Assembly: GCF_010667685.1 (NCBI RefSeq)
Contig: NZ_WHZW01000009.1
Span: forward strand, 63,658-125,258
DNA from: Bifidobacterium aerophilum
GTDB taxonomy: Bacteria; Actinomycetota; Actinomycetes; Actinomycetales; Bifidobacteriaceae
DNA length: 61,601 bases
Direction: 5' to 3'
A model generated the notes under the pieces. The model was not told where the DNA came from, did no database searches, and worked only from the letters and a program-made list of their open reading frames with translations. Numbering within the stretch: the first letter of the stretch is position 1; every line of letters begins with the position of its first letter. Positions 53,150 to 61,601 of the stretch are shown in pieces. Both the position numbers and the translations under genes were made by a program.

Positions 53150-54619
53150 TCACTCGCCGCGGTGGTCCGCGGCGATGGCGTCGAGGCGGGCGCGGAAGCG
53201 CGGCCAGTCGGTCTTCATCGCGGTGAGCAGCTTGCGGTCCGGCACCTCGTCGATCGGGATCCACTCGATCTCCATGCTTTCGTCGTCGTTCGCGCGCGGC
53301 TCGACGCGATGCCCGGGCTTCTCGAACGCGAACACGGTGGTGTACGCCCAGTTGCCGTGGTCCTCGCGCCATGACCCGACCACCTCGATGTCGGCGGGCG
53401 TGATGTTCGCCTCCTCGTACGATTCTCGCAACGCACCCTCGATCGGCGACTCGCCGTCGGCCGTCGCGCCGCCCGGAATGCCCCAGGTGCCGCCTTCCGC
53501 GCTCCACACGGCGCGATGCTGCATCACGACATCGGTCACAGCCCCGGTCGTCGTGTCACGCCGCGCCAGCAGCACGCCGGACGCGCCGTTCAGTCCCCAA
53601 TGTCGCCGCCCGCACATGCAGTCGACCCACCCGTCGCCCGGCTGGTGCACGTTCTCCGCCGGCGGCACCAGGCTCGACGGGTCGGACTTGCCGCTCGGGA
53701 ACAGCTCGCCGCGCTCCACGTTCCACAGGTCGGTCCATTCGATGCCGAGCTGGCTGGCCAGATCGCGCAGCAACGGCAGGCTGATGCCGATCACGCCGTG
53801 CGGATCGCCCTCGATGCTGTCGATGAACGCGCCGCCGAAGCCCTCAAGCGTGAACGATCCGGCCACTTCGAGCGGTTCGCCGGTGGCCAGGTACCGTTCG
53901 AGATCATGGTCCGAGTAGTTGCAGAAACGGATCTTCGCGTAGCTCACGCCCCGCACGACACGGCCGGTCGCGAAGTCGATCATGCAGTGGCCGGTCCACA
54001 GTTCGCCGGTGTTGCCGCGCATCGCGCGCAGCCGTTCGCGCGCGACCTCGACGCTGTGCGGCTTGCCGTAGCATTCGCCGTCGAACAGGAACATCGAATC
54101 GCAGCCGATGATGAGCGGGCCGACGCCCGCATGCGTGAGCCCCGGCTGCATGGCGACGATGTTGGAGATCGGTTCGATGGTGATCGGCACGTCGACGCCG
54201 GAGAAGTCGCGGGTCGTCGCGTTGATGTCGGCGTCGTGCGCGTTCGGCCGGTCGTTGGTGAGTTTGGCGATGAGGATGTCTCGCGGGGATTCGCCGTCGG
54301 CAACGCTATCGTCGGCCGCGGCGGACGGCTCGTCCGCCTGCAACGGGTACGCGATGACCCGTTCGCCGGTCGCGTGCGAGGCCGTGTCGGACACGTCGCG
54401 GTACGCCTGATACACAGCCTGCGCCTTGGCTTCGGACAGGATCGTGACGCGCTTGTCGACGGTCAGATCGTCGACGTCGCATCCAGCGGCAGCGGCAGCG
54501 CGTTCGAGCGCGGCCGGCTCGTCGACGTGCGAGACGCGGATCGTCGGGCAGATACCGGCCGAATACAGCACGTCGCGACGCGGCTTCGACTTCGATGCGA
54601 GAATCACCGGAATGGACAT
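53150..54619 (-). CDS. Maf nucleotide pyrophosphatase fused to a Nudix hydrolase
   Basis: 489 residues. The N-terminal Maf domain begins SIPVILASKSKPRRDVLYSAG (ASxSPRR-type) with IGCDSMFLFDGECYGKP and GEPLEVAGSFTLEGFG; an insertion of ~60 residues (around TNDRPNAHDADINATT) separates its halves. The C-terminal Nudix domain has the box GGATADGESPIEGALRESYE, followed by EAN (GX5EX7REUXEE). Both domains clean non-canonical nucleotides (Maf removes modified or non-canonical NTPs). ATG at 54619 follows GGTAAGGAGATCGTC. The fusion is seen in bifidobacteria. Confidence 0.9.
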   Translation of the reverse strand: MSIPVILASKSKPRRDVLYSAGICPTIRVSHVDEPAALERAAAAAGCDVDDLTVDKRVTILSEAKAQAVYQAYRDVSDTASHATGERVIAYPLQADEPSAAADDSVADGESPRDILIAKLTNDRPNAHDADINATTRDFSGVDVPITIEPISNIVAMQPGLTHAGVGPLIIGCDSMFLFDGECYGKPHSVEVARERLRAMRGNTGELWTGHCMIDFATGRVVRGVSYAKIRFCNYSDHDLERYLATGEPLEVAGSFTLEGFGGAFIDSIEGDPHGVIGISLPLLRDLASQLGIEWTDLWNVERGELFPSGKSDPSSLVPPAENVHQPGDGWVDCMCGRRHWGLNGASGVLLARRDTTTGAVTDVVMQHRAVWSAEGGTWGIPGGATADGESPIEGALRESYEEANITPADIEVVGSWREDHGNWAYTTVFAFEKPGHRVEPRANDDESMEIEWIPIDEVPDRKLLTAMKTDWPRFRARLDAIAADHRGE

Positions 54620-54695
54620 GACGATCTCCTTACCTTGTCTCGCCTCGGCTGCTTCTGCGTACCTGATCAAATCAGACGCGTCGGGTGTTTCACCT

Positions 54696-54745
54696 CCTCA
54701 GTCAGCTTTGCTGACAGCTCCCCCTTCAGGGGGAGCAGAGGAAAG
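54696..54745. repeat. Bifidobacterial intergenic repeat (CTCAGTCAGCTTTGCTGACAG family)
   Basis: CTCAGTCAGCTTTGCTGACA, then GCTCCCCCTTCAGGGGGAGC: two adjacent hairpins. Downstream of thrB. A second copy, inverted, lies at 61535-61579, and fragments at 61487-61500. Confidence 0.8.
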
Positions 54746-54789
54746 CGACCGCGCATCACAACAGACCGCCGAGGGATCCGAAACGAAAC

Positions 54790-55788
54790 TTACTTGCGAA
54801 TGATTTCGACGCCCTTGGTGTTGACGGCCGGGTGCAGCACGCGCCAGTGCCCGTCGGACAGGCGGTCGCCGGCGACCTCGTCGATCGCGTCGGCCGCGTC
54901 GCCGTAGTGCAGCACGAGCACGCACGGGCCGGCGCCGGACACCATCGCCGCATAGCCGCGCGAACGCAGGTCCTGGATCAGCTGCCACGACGGCGCCATG
55001 AGATCCTTGCGGTACGGCTGGTGCAGCCGGTCCTGCGTGGCCGAGAACAGCAGCGCGTTCGGATCGGACGATTTGGCCAGCGCGGACGGGTTCATCGCCG
55101 CGGCCATCAGCGCCACGCGCGACACGTTGAACACGCCGTCGCGGCGGGCGATCCGTTCGGGCAGAGCCTCGCGCGCCTTTTCTGTGGACAGCTCGTAGTC
55201 CGGCACGAACACCGAGGTCTTGATGTTCGGATCGACCTTGTACTTGATCGTGTGGAAGCCGCCGTGCAGGGGCTCGCCGCCCGGAATCGGCACGGAGCCG
55301 ACGCCTTCGGCGGTGTCGAAGTTCCACGAGGCGGTCATGCCGCCGTAGACGGCCGGCGCGACGTTGTCCGGGTGTCCTTCGATCGCGGCGGCGAGCTCGA
55401 ATATGGAATCGCGGTTGATGTCGTCGTCGTGCGCGAACGCGGCGGCCGCGGTGATGCCGGCGACGATCGCCTCGGCGGACGACCCCATGCCTCGCGCCTG
55501 CGGGATGTTGTTATGCGCCTCGAGGATGAATCCGATACGCCCCAGGCCGAACGTCTGGCATGCCCGGCGGAACGTGGAAACGACCAGATGCGTCTCGTCG
55601 CGGGGCAGCGTGTTCTCGCCCTCGCCGTAGATGAGCACCTGGGCGGCGCGGTTCGACGGGTCGGCGCACAGCGTGAACGTGAGCTCGTCGTGATAGTCCA
55701 ATGCCAGGCCGATCGAGTCGAAGCCGGAGCCCAGATTGGCGCTCGTGGCCGGCACGCTGACCTTGACCTGTTTGCAGATCGGTTCCAT
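54790..55788 (-). CDS. thrB: Homoserine kinase
   Basis: ATP-dependent phosphorylation of homoserine for threonine synthesis. 332 residues. GHMP-kinase motifs: PATSANLGSGFDSIGLALD (motif 1), PQARGMGSSAEAIVAGI (ATP-binding Gly/Ser loop) and VSGAGPCVLVL (motif 3). AAGGAGGAAAGAC precedes the ATG. It lies 147 bp downstream of hom, separated by two hairpins. Confidence 0.96.
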   Translation of the reverse strand: MEPICKQVKVSVPATSANLGSGFDSIGLALDYHDELTFTLCADPSNRAAQVLIYGEGENTLPRDETHLVVSTFRRACQTFGLGRIGFILEAHNNIPQARGMGSSAEAIVAGITAAAAFAHDDDINRDSIFELAAAIEGHPDNVAPAVYGGMTASWNFDTAEGVGSVPIPGGEPLHGGFHTIKYKVDPNIKTSVFVPDYELSTEKAREALPERIARRDGVFNVSRVALMAAAMNPSALAKSSDPNALLFSATQDRLHQPYRKDLMAPSWQLIQDLRSRGYAAMVSGAGPCVLVLHYGDAADAIDEVAGDRLSDGHWRVLHPAVNTKGVEIIRK

Positions 55789-55863
55789 GTCTTTCCTCCT
55801 TGACTCCCCACTCCAGGACGCCTGCGGCGAAGCCGGACGAGGGAGCGTACGCCCAAAGCATAT

Positions 55864-55922
55864 GGGGTGTGACTACCCCTCAGTCACACCCCGACGTAAA
55901 GGCTCCTCCGAGCGGAGGAGCC
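55864..55922 (-). terminator. Two hairpins between hom and thrB
   Basis: GGGGTGTGAC/GTCACACCCC (55864-55892) and GGCTCCTCCGAGCGGAGGAGCC (55901-55922). On the minus strand the second follows the hom stop and is followed by TTTA. Could be a (partial) terminator giving more hom than thrB message. Confidence 0.6.
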
Positions 55923-55935
55923 GCGATGACAATAA

Positions 55936-57249
55936 TCAGTCCAGCACGCGCAGGATCGACGGCTCGCCGGCGACGCAGTCGAGCTTGCACACGGCGTCGA
56001 CGGTCTTGCGCAGCGTGACCTCGTCGGTCAGGTGCGTCACGAGACGCAGCTGCTGCAGCTCGCCGTCGTAGCCCGGCTCCTTCATGGTGGGCTTGAGATC
56101 CTGGTTCACACCGTTGATGGACACGCCGTTGTCGGCGAACTCCTTGGCGATCGCGGCCAGCACGCCCGGCTTGTCGTGGATGAGGAAGCGGACGGCGAAC
56201 GCGGCGCGGCTCGCCTCGATCGGCGCCTTGGGCAGCTTGTTGTACATCGGGATGGTCGGGCCGGTGCAGCCGCGCGCGATGTGACGCGCCTCGGCCACCA
56301 CGTCGCCCACGACGGCGGAGGCGGTCGGAGCGCCGCCGGCGCCACGGCCGTAGAACATGAGGTCGTCGGCGGCCTCGGCCTTGACGAAGATCGCATTGAA
56401 CGAACCGTGCACGGAGGCCAGCGGATGCGTTTCCGGCAGCAACGCCGGGTAGACGCGCGCCGAGACGCCGGCCTCGCCGTTCTCCACCACGGCGAGCAGT
56501 TTGATGACCTTATGCTCGGCGGTGGCGGCGGCGATGTCGTCGGCGGTGATCTTGGTGATGCCTTCGACCGACACGTCGTCGATCGTCACGTTGGTGTGGA
56601 AGCCGAGCGTGGCCATGATCGCGGCCTTGTTCGCCGCGTCGTGGCCTTCGATGTCGCCGGTCGGGTCGGCTTCGGCGTAGCCCTTGGCCTGGGCTTCCTT
56701 GAGCACGTCGTCGAACTGCAGGCCCTTGGTGGTCATCTCGTCGAGGATGTAGTTGGTGGTGCCGTTGACGATGCCGAGCATGCTCGTCACCTTGTCGCCG
56801 GCCAGCGACTCGCGCAGCGGCAGCAGGAACGGGATCGCGCCGCCCACGGCCGCCTCGAAGTAGATGTCGACGCCCTTGGCCTCCGCCGCCGCGTAGATCT
56901 CGGGGCCGTACTTGGCGAGCAGCGCCTTGTTGGCGGTCACGACGGACGCGCCGGATTCGATCGCGGCCATCACGAACGTACGGGCCGCGCCGGTGCCGCC
57001 GATCAGCTCGATGACGATGTCGGCGTTCGTGGCGACCTTCATCGTGTCGGTCGTCAGCAGCGACTTGTCGATCCACGGATAGTTCACTTCATTCGGATCG
57101 AGGCAGGCCACGCCGACCAGTTCGATCGGCCGGCCGATGCGCGCGGCGAGCTCGTCCTTCTGTTCCACGAGCAGTCGCGCGGTCTGCGACCCGACGGTTC
57201 CCGCGCCCAGAAGCCCCACGCGGATGGGCGTTTCGTTCAGCTGTGCCAC
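55936..57249 (-). CDS. hom: Homoserine dehydrogenase
   Basis: NAD(P)-dependent reduction of aspartate semialdehyde to homoserine, a branch point of Thr/Met synthesis. 437 residues. Rossmann motif VGLLGAGTVGSQTARLL, catalytic-domain VNGTTNYILDEMTTKGLQFD and EADPTGDIEGHDAANKAAI, and a C-terminal ACT domain (FLIHDKPGVLAAIAKEFAD) that usually gives threonine feedback. GTG at 57249 (read VAQLNETP) follows AAAGGA at 5 bases; the ATG at 57255 overlaps the ribosome binding site and is less likely. Confidence 0.95.
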   Translation of the reverse strand: MAQLNETPIRVGLLGAGTVGSQTARLLVEQKDELAARIGRPIELVGVACLDPNEVNYPWIDKSLLTTDTMKVATNADIVIELIGGTGAARTFVMAAIESGASVVTANKALLAKYGPEIYAAAEAKGVDIYFEAAVGGAIPFLLPLRESLAGDKVTSMLGIVNGTTNYILDEMTTKGLQFDDVLKEAQAKGYAEADPTGDIEGHDAANKAAIMATLGFHTNVTIDDVSVEGITKITADDIAAATAEHKVIKLLAVVENGEAGVSARVYPALLPETHPLASVHGSFNAIFVKAEAADDLMFYGRGAGGAPTASAVVGDVVAEARHIARGCTGPTIPMYNKLPKAPIEASRAAFAVRFLIHDKPGVLAAIAKEFADNGVSINGVNQDLKPTMKEPGYDGELQQLRLVTHLTDEVTLRKTVDAVCKLDCVAGEPSILRVLD

Positions 57250-57645
57250 AAGCATCCTTTCGACGCTGTCTGCCTCGCCGATCAGGCGAGAGGACGATCA
57301 CAATTCCTCCACTATCCTACGGTCCGAATCCGACACGCCGTATCGCAAGGTTCTTAACAAAGTCATCGGCGCCGACGATCATCCGACAAGCCAATCGCCA
57401 GTAGAGCTCAGCAGTTGCCCCATGTCGACGCGCCGTCAACCTGAAGTAAAGAAACTTAACAAAATGTTCGACAACAGTGTCGAAACTCACGTATGATGGT
57501 CAACAGAGCGATACAGCCGCCCGGATTACCGGGGATCCGCCAAGGATGGCAGAGAGCGATCGATGACGAAAGCCGGCGATCACAGAAAGCAGTACACAGT
57601 CGCTCACATGACCCTGCATTGTTGCAGAGGGAGGATGGAAGAATA
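57250..57645. other. Divergent intergenic region between hom and PTS genes
   Basis: About 395 bp. Near hom there is a hairpin CCTCGCCGATCAGGCGAGAGG (57273-57293). In the middle, CTTAACAAAG and CTTAACAAAA occur about 100 bp apart. The PTS operator/promoter is listed separately. No gene seen. Confidence 0.5.
57467..57497 (+). promoter_or_regulatory. Operator palindrome and -10 box upstream of PTS genes
   Basis: TTCGACA-ACAG-TGTCGAA (57467-57484) is a perfect 7-4-7 dyad, followed by TATGAT (57492-57497), a good -10. A regulator bound there would overlap the -35. AACTTAACAAAA lies just upstream. No antiterminator hairpin was recognised in the 150-base leader. Confidence 0.6.
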
Positions 57646-59205
57646 ATGAAAGCGTATATTCAGCGTCTGGGACGCGCGCTTATGCTGCCGGTGGCCTGCC
57701 TGCCGGCCGCGGCGCTGTTCTTAGGTCTCGGCTACTGGATCGACCCGAGCGGCTGGGGTGGCAACAACGTCATCTCCGCCTACCTGTGCAAGACCGGCTC
57801 GGCGATCCTCGACAACCTCGGCCTGCTGTTCGCCGTCGGCGTCGCCATCGGCATGGCGCGCAACCGTGACGGCGCCTCGGCGCTCTCGGGCCTCGTCGGC
57901 TTCATGACCGTCACCACGATCATGGGTTCCGCCTCGATGTTCCTCGGCTTTGACCCTGAGACCGTCACCACCGAGCACCCGGCGTTCGCGGCCGGCGCCA
58001 TCGGCAACAAGAACGTGTTCTTCGGCATCATGGTCGGCTGCATCGCCGGCGCACTGTACAACCGGTTCCATCAGACGAAGCTGCCCGACTTCCTCGCGTT
58101 CTTCTCCGGCCGCCGTTGCGTGCCGATCCTGACCGCAGCCCTCATGTCGGTGATCTCGCTGGCCCTGCTGTTCATCTGGCCGCTCATCTACAACGGCCTC
58201 GTCGCCTTCGGTGAGGGCATCATGGGCATGGGCGCTGTCGGCGCCGCCATCTACGCGTTCTTCAACCGTCTGCTCATCCCCACCGGCCTGCACCACGCGC
58301 TCAACAACGTGTTCTGGTTCAACCTCGCCGGCATTGACGACATCACCAAGTTCTGGAGCGGCGTCGGCGGCCTGAACGGCGACGTGGCGGCCGTGACCGC
58401 CACCGGCGGCTTCCACCCGTACGGCGTGTACGTCACCGGCATGTACCAGGCCGGCTTCTTCCCGATCATGATGTTCGGCCTGCCGGCCGGCGCGCTCGCC
58501 ATCTGGAAGAACGCCAAGCCCGAGAACAAGAAGGCCGTCGGCTCCCTCATGCTCGCCGGCGCGCTGGCCGCGTTCTTCACCGGCGTGACCGAGCCGCTTG
58601 AGTTCTCCTTCATGTTCGCCGCCTTCCCGCTGTACGTGGTGCACGCACTGCTCACCGCCCTGTCGGTGTTCATCGCCGCGTCCTTCCAGTGGATCGCCGG
58701 TTTCAACTTCTCCGCCGGCTTCATCGACTGGTTCCTCTCGCTCAACGTGCCGCGTGCGCACATGCCGTTCATGCTCATCGTGCAGGGCCTCGTGTTCGCG
58801 GTCATCTACTACTTCGTGTTCGACTTCGTGATCCGCAAGTTCAACATGAAGACCCCGGGCCGCGGCGATGAGGAGGTCGCGGACGCGACCGCCGACGGCG
58901 CCTCCGACGCCACCCCGACGACCGGCGACAAGTACGACGTCCTCGCCGCCAAGCTGTACAAGGCCCTTGGCGGAAAGGCCAACGTGGTCGAGATCGAGAA
59001 CTGCACGACCCGTCTGCGCATGGGCGTGAACGACACCGCAAAGGTCGACGTCGACGCGATTCGCAAGCTCGTTCCCGGCGTGAAGGTCCTCGACACGAAG
59101 AACGTGCAGGTCATCGTCGGCACGCAGGTGCAGGCCGTCGCGGACGCAATGGAGAAACTGCACGGCTCCCCGGTGATCGCCGGAGGCTCGGCCCCAAAAG
59201 CGTGA
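57646..59205 (+). CDS. PTS EIICB, N-acetylglucosamine/glucose type
   Basis: 519 residues. The EIIC membrane domain (about 1-385) starts MKAYIQRLGRALMLPVACL and contains PTGLHHALNNVFWF and FFTGVTEPLEFSFMF (the GITEP-type substrate loop). The EIIB domain (about 425-500) has the phospho-cysteine in EIENCTTRLRMGVND. The N-terminus resembles NagE more than PtsG, but glucose is the substrate of characterised bifidobacterial systems of this family, so either is possible. GAGGGAGGATGGAAGAATA precedes the ATG. The stop overlaps the GTG of the IIA gene. Confidence 0.88.
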   Translation: MKAYIQRLGRALMLPVACLPAAALFLGLGYWIDPSGWGGNNVISAYLCKTGSAILDNLGLLFAVGVAIGMARNRDGASALSGLVGFMTVTTIMGSASMFLGFDPETVTTEHPAFAAGAIGNKNVFFGIMVGCIAGALYNRFHQTKLPDFLAFFSGRRCVPILTAALMSVISLALLFIWPLIYNGLVAFGEGIMGMGAVGAAIYAFFNRLLIPTGLHHALNNVFWFNLAGIDDITKFWSGVGGLNGDVAAVTATGGFHPYGVYVTGMYQAGFFPIMMFGLPAGALAIWKNAKPENKKAVGSLMLAGALAAFFTGVTEPLEFSFMFAAFPLYVVHALLTALSVFIAASFQWIAGFNFSAGFIDWFLSLNVPRAHMPFMLIVQGLVFAVIYYFVFDFVIRKFNMKTPGRGDEEVADATADGASDATPTTGDKYDVLAAKLYKALGGKANVVEIENCTTRLRMGVNDTAKVDVDAIRKLVPGVKVLDTKNVQVIVGTQVQAVADAMEKLHGSPVIAGGSAPKA

Positions 59206-59717
59206 CGGCGGCTCCCGCCGCCAAGACCGCTTCACCGGACAAGACCCCCGCGTCCGGCTCGACGATCCCGGTCGTCTCCCCCGCAGACGGTGCGATCAAG
59301 CCGATCGAGGAGGTTCCCGACGAGACGTTCGCCTCGAAGATCCTCGGTGACGGATTCGCCATCGTCCCCGCATCGGCCACGATCGTGGCTCCGATCAGCG
59401 GCACGGTGACGATGGTCGCCAAGTCGAAGCACGCCGTGGGCATCACCACTGCGGAAGGCGTGGAGGTGCTCGTGCACATCGGCATCGACACGGTCCAGAT
59501 GGGCGGCGCACCGTTCTCCGTGACCGTCGACAAGGGCCAGCCGATCACGGCGGGCACACCGATGGTGCAGGTCAACTGGCCGGCCATCAAGGCCGCCGGC
59601 AAGCCGACCGACGTGATCGTGGCGTTCACCAAGCCCGCCAAGGTAGCCGCGCTGTCGATCACCGCCACGGGCGCGGTCACCGCCGGCAGTCAGGTTGGTA
59701 CCGTCATCCCGAAGTGA
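59202..59717 (+). CDS. PTS glucose-type EIIA (Crr-like)
   Basis: 171 residues. After a ~25-residue Ala/Pro linker comes the IIA-Glc fold: VSPADGAIKPIEEVPDETFA, ILGDGFAIVPA, and the active-site histidine in VLVHIGIDTVQMGG. Normally this domain is fused to IICB; here it is encoded separately, with GTG at 59202 overlapping the IICB stop, an arrangement consistent with a recently split fusion. Needs general EI and HPr, not in the window. Confidence 0.9.
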   Translation: MTAAPAAKTASPDKTPASGSTIPVVSPADGAIKPIEEVPDETFASKILGDGFAIVPASATIVAPISGTVTMVAKSKHAVGITTAEGVEVLVHIGIDTVQMGGAPFSVTVDKGQPITAGTPMVQVNWPAIKAAGKPTDVIVAFTKPAKVAALSITATGAVTAGSQVGTVIPK

Positions 59718-59755
59718 CATGAGTCTGCCGGTCTGTCCGGCAGATGTCCGGTTCA

Positions 59756-59800
59756 ATGATTGAGGGCCGGGAGGATTCGTTCCTCCCGGCCCTCAATCAT
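59756..59800. terminator. Bidirectional terminator between PTS IIA and lysA
   Basis: ATGATTGAGGGCCGGGAGGA and TCCTCCCGGCCCTCAATCAT form a perfect 20-bp stem with a 5-base loop between convergent genes. Confidence 0.9.
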
Positions 59801-59842
59801 GTCTGCACCACGCCAACGTCGGTCCGGGCGCTCAGACGCCAC

Positions 59843-61450
59843 TCAGCCCAGATCGAGATCGAGCAGGTCGTCGATGGTCTGGCGGCGCAGCATCACGTGC
59901 GCGCCTTCCTTGCTCACGGCCACGACGGCCGGGATCAATGCCTGGTTGTAGTTGCTCGCCATCGTGCGACCGTACGCGCCGGTCACCGGCACCGCGAGCA
60001 CGTCGCCGCGCTTGAGATCGGCCGGCAGACGGTCCTCGTGAATGATGATGTCGCCGGACTCGCAGTGCATGCCGACCACGCGCACGAGCATCGACTCGTC
60101 CGAGCCGCGGCGGTTCGCGAGCCGCACCGTGTAGTCCGCGCCGTACAGTGCCGGGCGGATGTTGTCGCTCATGCCGCCGTCCACCGACACGTACACGCGT
60201 TCGTCGATCGGATTGCCGGCGCGGTCGGTCGGCCGGTGGCCTTCCGCGTCCGCGCTCAGCAGCACGTGCTTGATCGTGCCGACGCGGTACAGCGTGACGC
60301 CGGCGGGTGCGACGATCCAACGGCCCGGCTCGAACGAGATCGCGGGCGCGGGCATGCCGAGCGCGCGGTTGATCGCTGTGACCGCATCGGCCAGACGGCC
60401 CAGCTCCACGTCGATGTCCATCGAATCCTCGCCGTCCGTGTACGCGACGGAGTAGCCGCCGCCGAGATCGACCTCGGGCAGCGTGTAGGCGTCGGTCGCG
60501 TAGAAGGTCTTGCGCAGGAGCATCATGCGCTTGGCGGCCTGGATGAACGCGTCCGCGTCGTGGATGTTCGAGCCGATGTGCGAGTGCACGCCGACCAGCT
60601 CGAGCACGTCCTCGTGACGACGGATCTCCTTGAGCACGGCGAGCGCGGGGCCGTTCGCCACGGCCGTCATCGCCTCGGCGAGCTTGCGGTCGGGTTCGGA
60701 CAGTTCCTCGCCGCTCAGGTCGTACGGATACTTGACGTCGTAGCGCAGCTTGCGTTCCGGCTTGGCGGCCGATTCGGCGGTCGCGTCGTCATGCCGTTCC
60801 CCCACGCGCGCGTTCGTCGCGGCCGGGGTCACGTCGGTCAGGTCGTCGAGGATCGACAGCACGGACGTGTCCGCGCCGGCCGGCAGCAGCGGCACGCCGA
60901 ACTTCTGGTCCTCGTGTGCGGTCGAAATGTACTCGTGGCCGCCGGCGTGGATGCCGGACGTGACTCGCAGCATCACGCGGGCGCGCTTGCCGAGGCGATG
61001 CGCGATCGCGGCGATGCGGGCCGGCTCGTCCGGCTCGTCGACGACGATCTTCGCGAAGCCCTCGTTGATCGCCAGTTCGATCTCCGCGTCGGACTTGTTG
61101 TTGCCGTGCAGCACGAGACGGCGGCCGGGGGCGCCGGCGGCGAGCGCGATCTTCATCTCGCCCATCGTGCAGGTGTCGACGTACATGCCGGCCGCGAGCA
61201 CGAGGCGCACGATCTCCTTGGAGAGGAACGCCTTGCCGGCGAAGCTCACGTGCGTGGTCGAGTTGTTGAACGCGGTCGCGGCGGCGCGCACGAAATGCCT
61301 GGCGCGGTCCGCGACCTCGTCGGTGTCGATCAGGTAGAGCGGCGAGCCGAACTCGTCGAGCAGCGACTCGGCGGTGCGGCCGTGGAACGTGATCGCGCCG
61401 GTCGCGGGGTCAACGGCCGTGGCCTCCGGCCAAATCGGGGTGATTGCCAT
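59843..61450 (-). CDS. lysA: Diaminopimelate decarboxylase
   Basis: PLP enzyme making lysine from meso-diaminopimelate. 535 residues, longer than the usual ~430-470 because of an insertion (about 195-265: LSILDDLTDVTPAATNARVG to SEPDRKLAEAMTAVANGP). PLP lysine Lys73 in SFAGKAFLSKE, HSHIGSNI, EVDLGGGYSVAY, and the substrate cysteine in GMHCESGD are present. AAGGAATCACCT precedes the ATG. In this window it is separated from hom-thrB by the convergent PTS genes. Confidence 0.95.
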   Translation of the reverse strand: MAITPIWPEATAVDPATGAITFHGRTAESLLDEFGSPLYLIDTDEVADRARHFVRAAATAFNNSTTHVSFAGKAFLSKEIVRLVLAAGMYVDTCTMGEMKIALAAGAPGRRLVLHGNNKSDAEIELAINEGFAKIVVDEPDEPARIAAIAHRLGKRARVMLRVTSGIHAGGHEYISTAHEDQKFGVPLLPAGADTSVLSILDDLTDVTPAATNARVGERHDDATAESAAKPERKLRYDVKYPYDLSGEELSEPDRKLAEAMTAVANGPALAVLKEIRRHEDVLELVGVHSHIGSNIHDADAFIQAAKRMMLLRKTFYATDAYTLPEVDLGGGYSVAYTDGEDSMDIDVELGRLADAVTAINRALGMPAPAISFEPGRWIVAPAGVTLYRVGTIKHVLLSADAEGHRPTDRAGNPIDERVYVSVDGGMSDNIRPALYGADYTVRLANRRGSDESMLVRVVGMHCESGDIIIHEDRLPADLKRGDVLAVPVTGAYGRTMASNYNQALIPAVVAVSKEGAHVMLRRQTIDDLLDLDLG

Positions 61451-61534
61451 AGGTGATTCCTTCTTCTCTATGACTGTGCTCCCCTATCAGGGAAGCTGTC
61501 GATGACGGCTACTGCCACGTCACCGGATTGGAAT

Positions 61535-61579
61535 TTGCTCCCCCTGATAGGGGGAGCTGTCAGCGAAGCTGACTGAGGG
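61535..61579. repeat. Second copy of the CTCAGTCAGCTT intergenic repeat
   Basis: TTGCTCCCCCTGATAGGGGG, AGCTGTCAGCGAAGCTGACTGAGGG: the reverse-orientation counterpart of 54696-54745. Two hairpins side by side. Confidence 0.8.
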
Positions 61580-61601
61580 CTGACTCTTATACACATCCCG
61601 A
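61580..61601. other. Probable Nextera/Tn5 mosaic-end adapter residue
   Basis: CTGACTCTTATACACATCCCGA differs from the published mosaic-end adapter CTGTCTCTTATACACATCTCCGA by one substitution and one deletion. It abuts the end of the window. It is best explained as untrimmed adapter at a contig end, not biology. Confidence 0.85.

Noticed and set aside
61451..61601. Lysine riboswitch or T-box upstream of lysA
   Set aside because: The leader available in the window shows only repeat hairpins and adapter sequence; no conserved T-box or L-box motif was recognised.

Overview
The window looks like a chromosomal segment of a Bifidobacterium (high-GC actinobacterium). Supporting signs are the rpsO-pnp pair, a leuCD operon divergent from an IclR-type regulator, a C69 dipeptidase, a Maf-Nudix fusion, lysA/hom/thrB, and LPxTG pili with bifidobacterial architecture. 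Genus is inferred from gene content only; species cannot be told. The last ~22 bases match a Nextera/Tn5 mosaic-end adapter with small errors, so the right edge is probably a contig end.

Layout. 1-4.9 kb: core genes (pnp, cut by the left edge; rpsO; a membrane protein; an HTH protein). 5-16.1 kb: accessory region of lower GC with a ~1 kb non-coding tract, an FRG-domain protein, a two-gene sortase-anchored pilus locus with no adjacent sortase, an orphan membrane protein, tRNA-Gly, tRNA-Phe and tRNA-Asp, and three copies of a composite palindromic repeat (core TGCCACGGTA, unit spacing about 51 bp, plus a ~116 bp module). 16.3-24.3 kb: a DUF4190-like protein, two bacterial-PH membrane proteins and a large SWIM-SNF2 helicase. 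24.6-27.9 kb: leuD, leuC and the divergent regulator. 28-36.4 kb: metallophosphoesterase, DedA protein, tRNA-Ala, fhs, C69 dipeptidase, YbhB-like protein, holB, tmk. 36.7-44.8 kb: topA, PAP2 phosphatase, AEC transporter and an ABC exporter pair.

45-53 kb is a second accessory stretch: a membrane-fused alpha/beta hydrolase divergent from a SorC-type regulator, an MFS transporter, a second hydrolase, and a two-gene operon of an OLD-like AAA ATPase and a small stand-alone TOPRIM protein. That operon resembles two-component anti-phage systems in layout and is bracketed by identical 15-bp direct repeats that also look like SorC operators. 53-61.5 kb: a Maf-Nudix fusion, thrB, hom, a GlcNAc/glucose-type PTS (IICB plus IIA) and lysA.

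The main candidates for something new are the AAA-TOPRIM operon with its flanking repeats, and the TGCCACGGTA palindrome arrays around the FRG gene and the orphan membrane protein. All functions were assigned by reading motifs; no database search was run.
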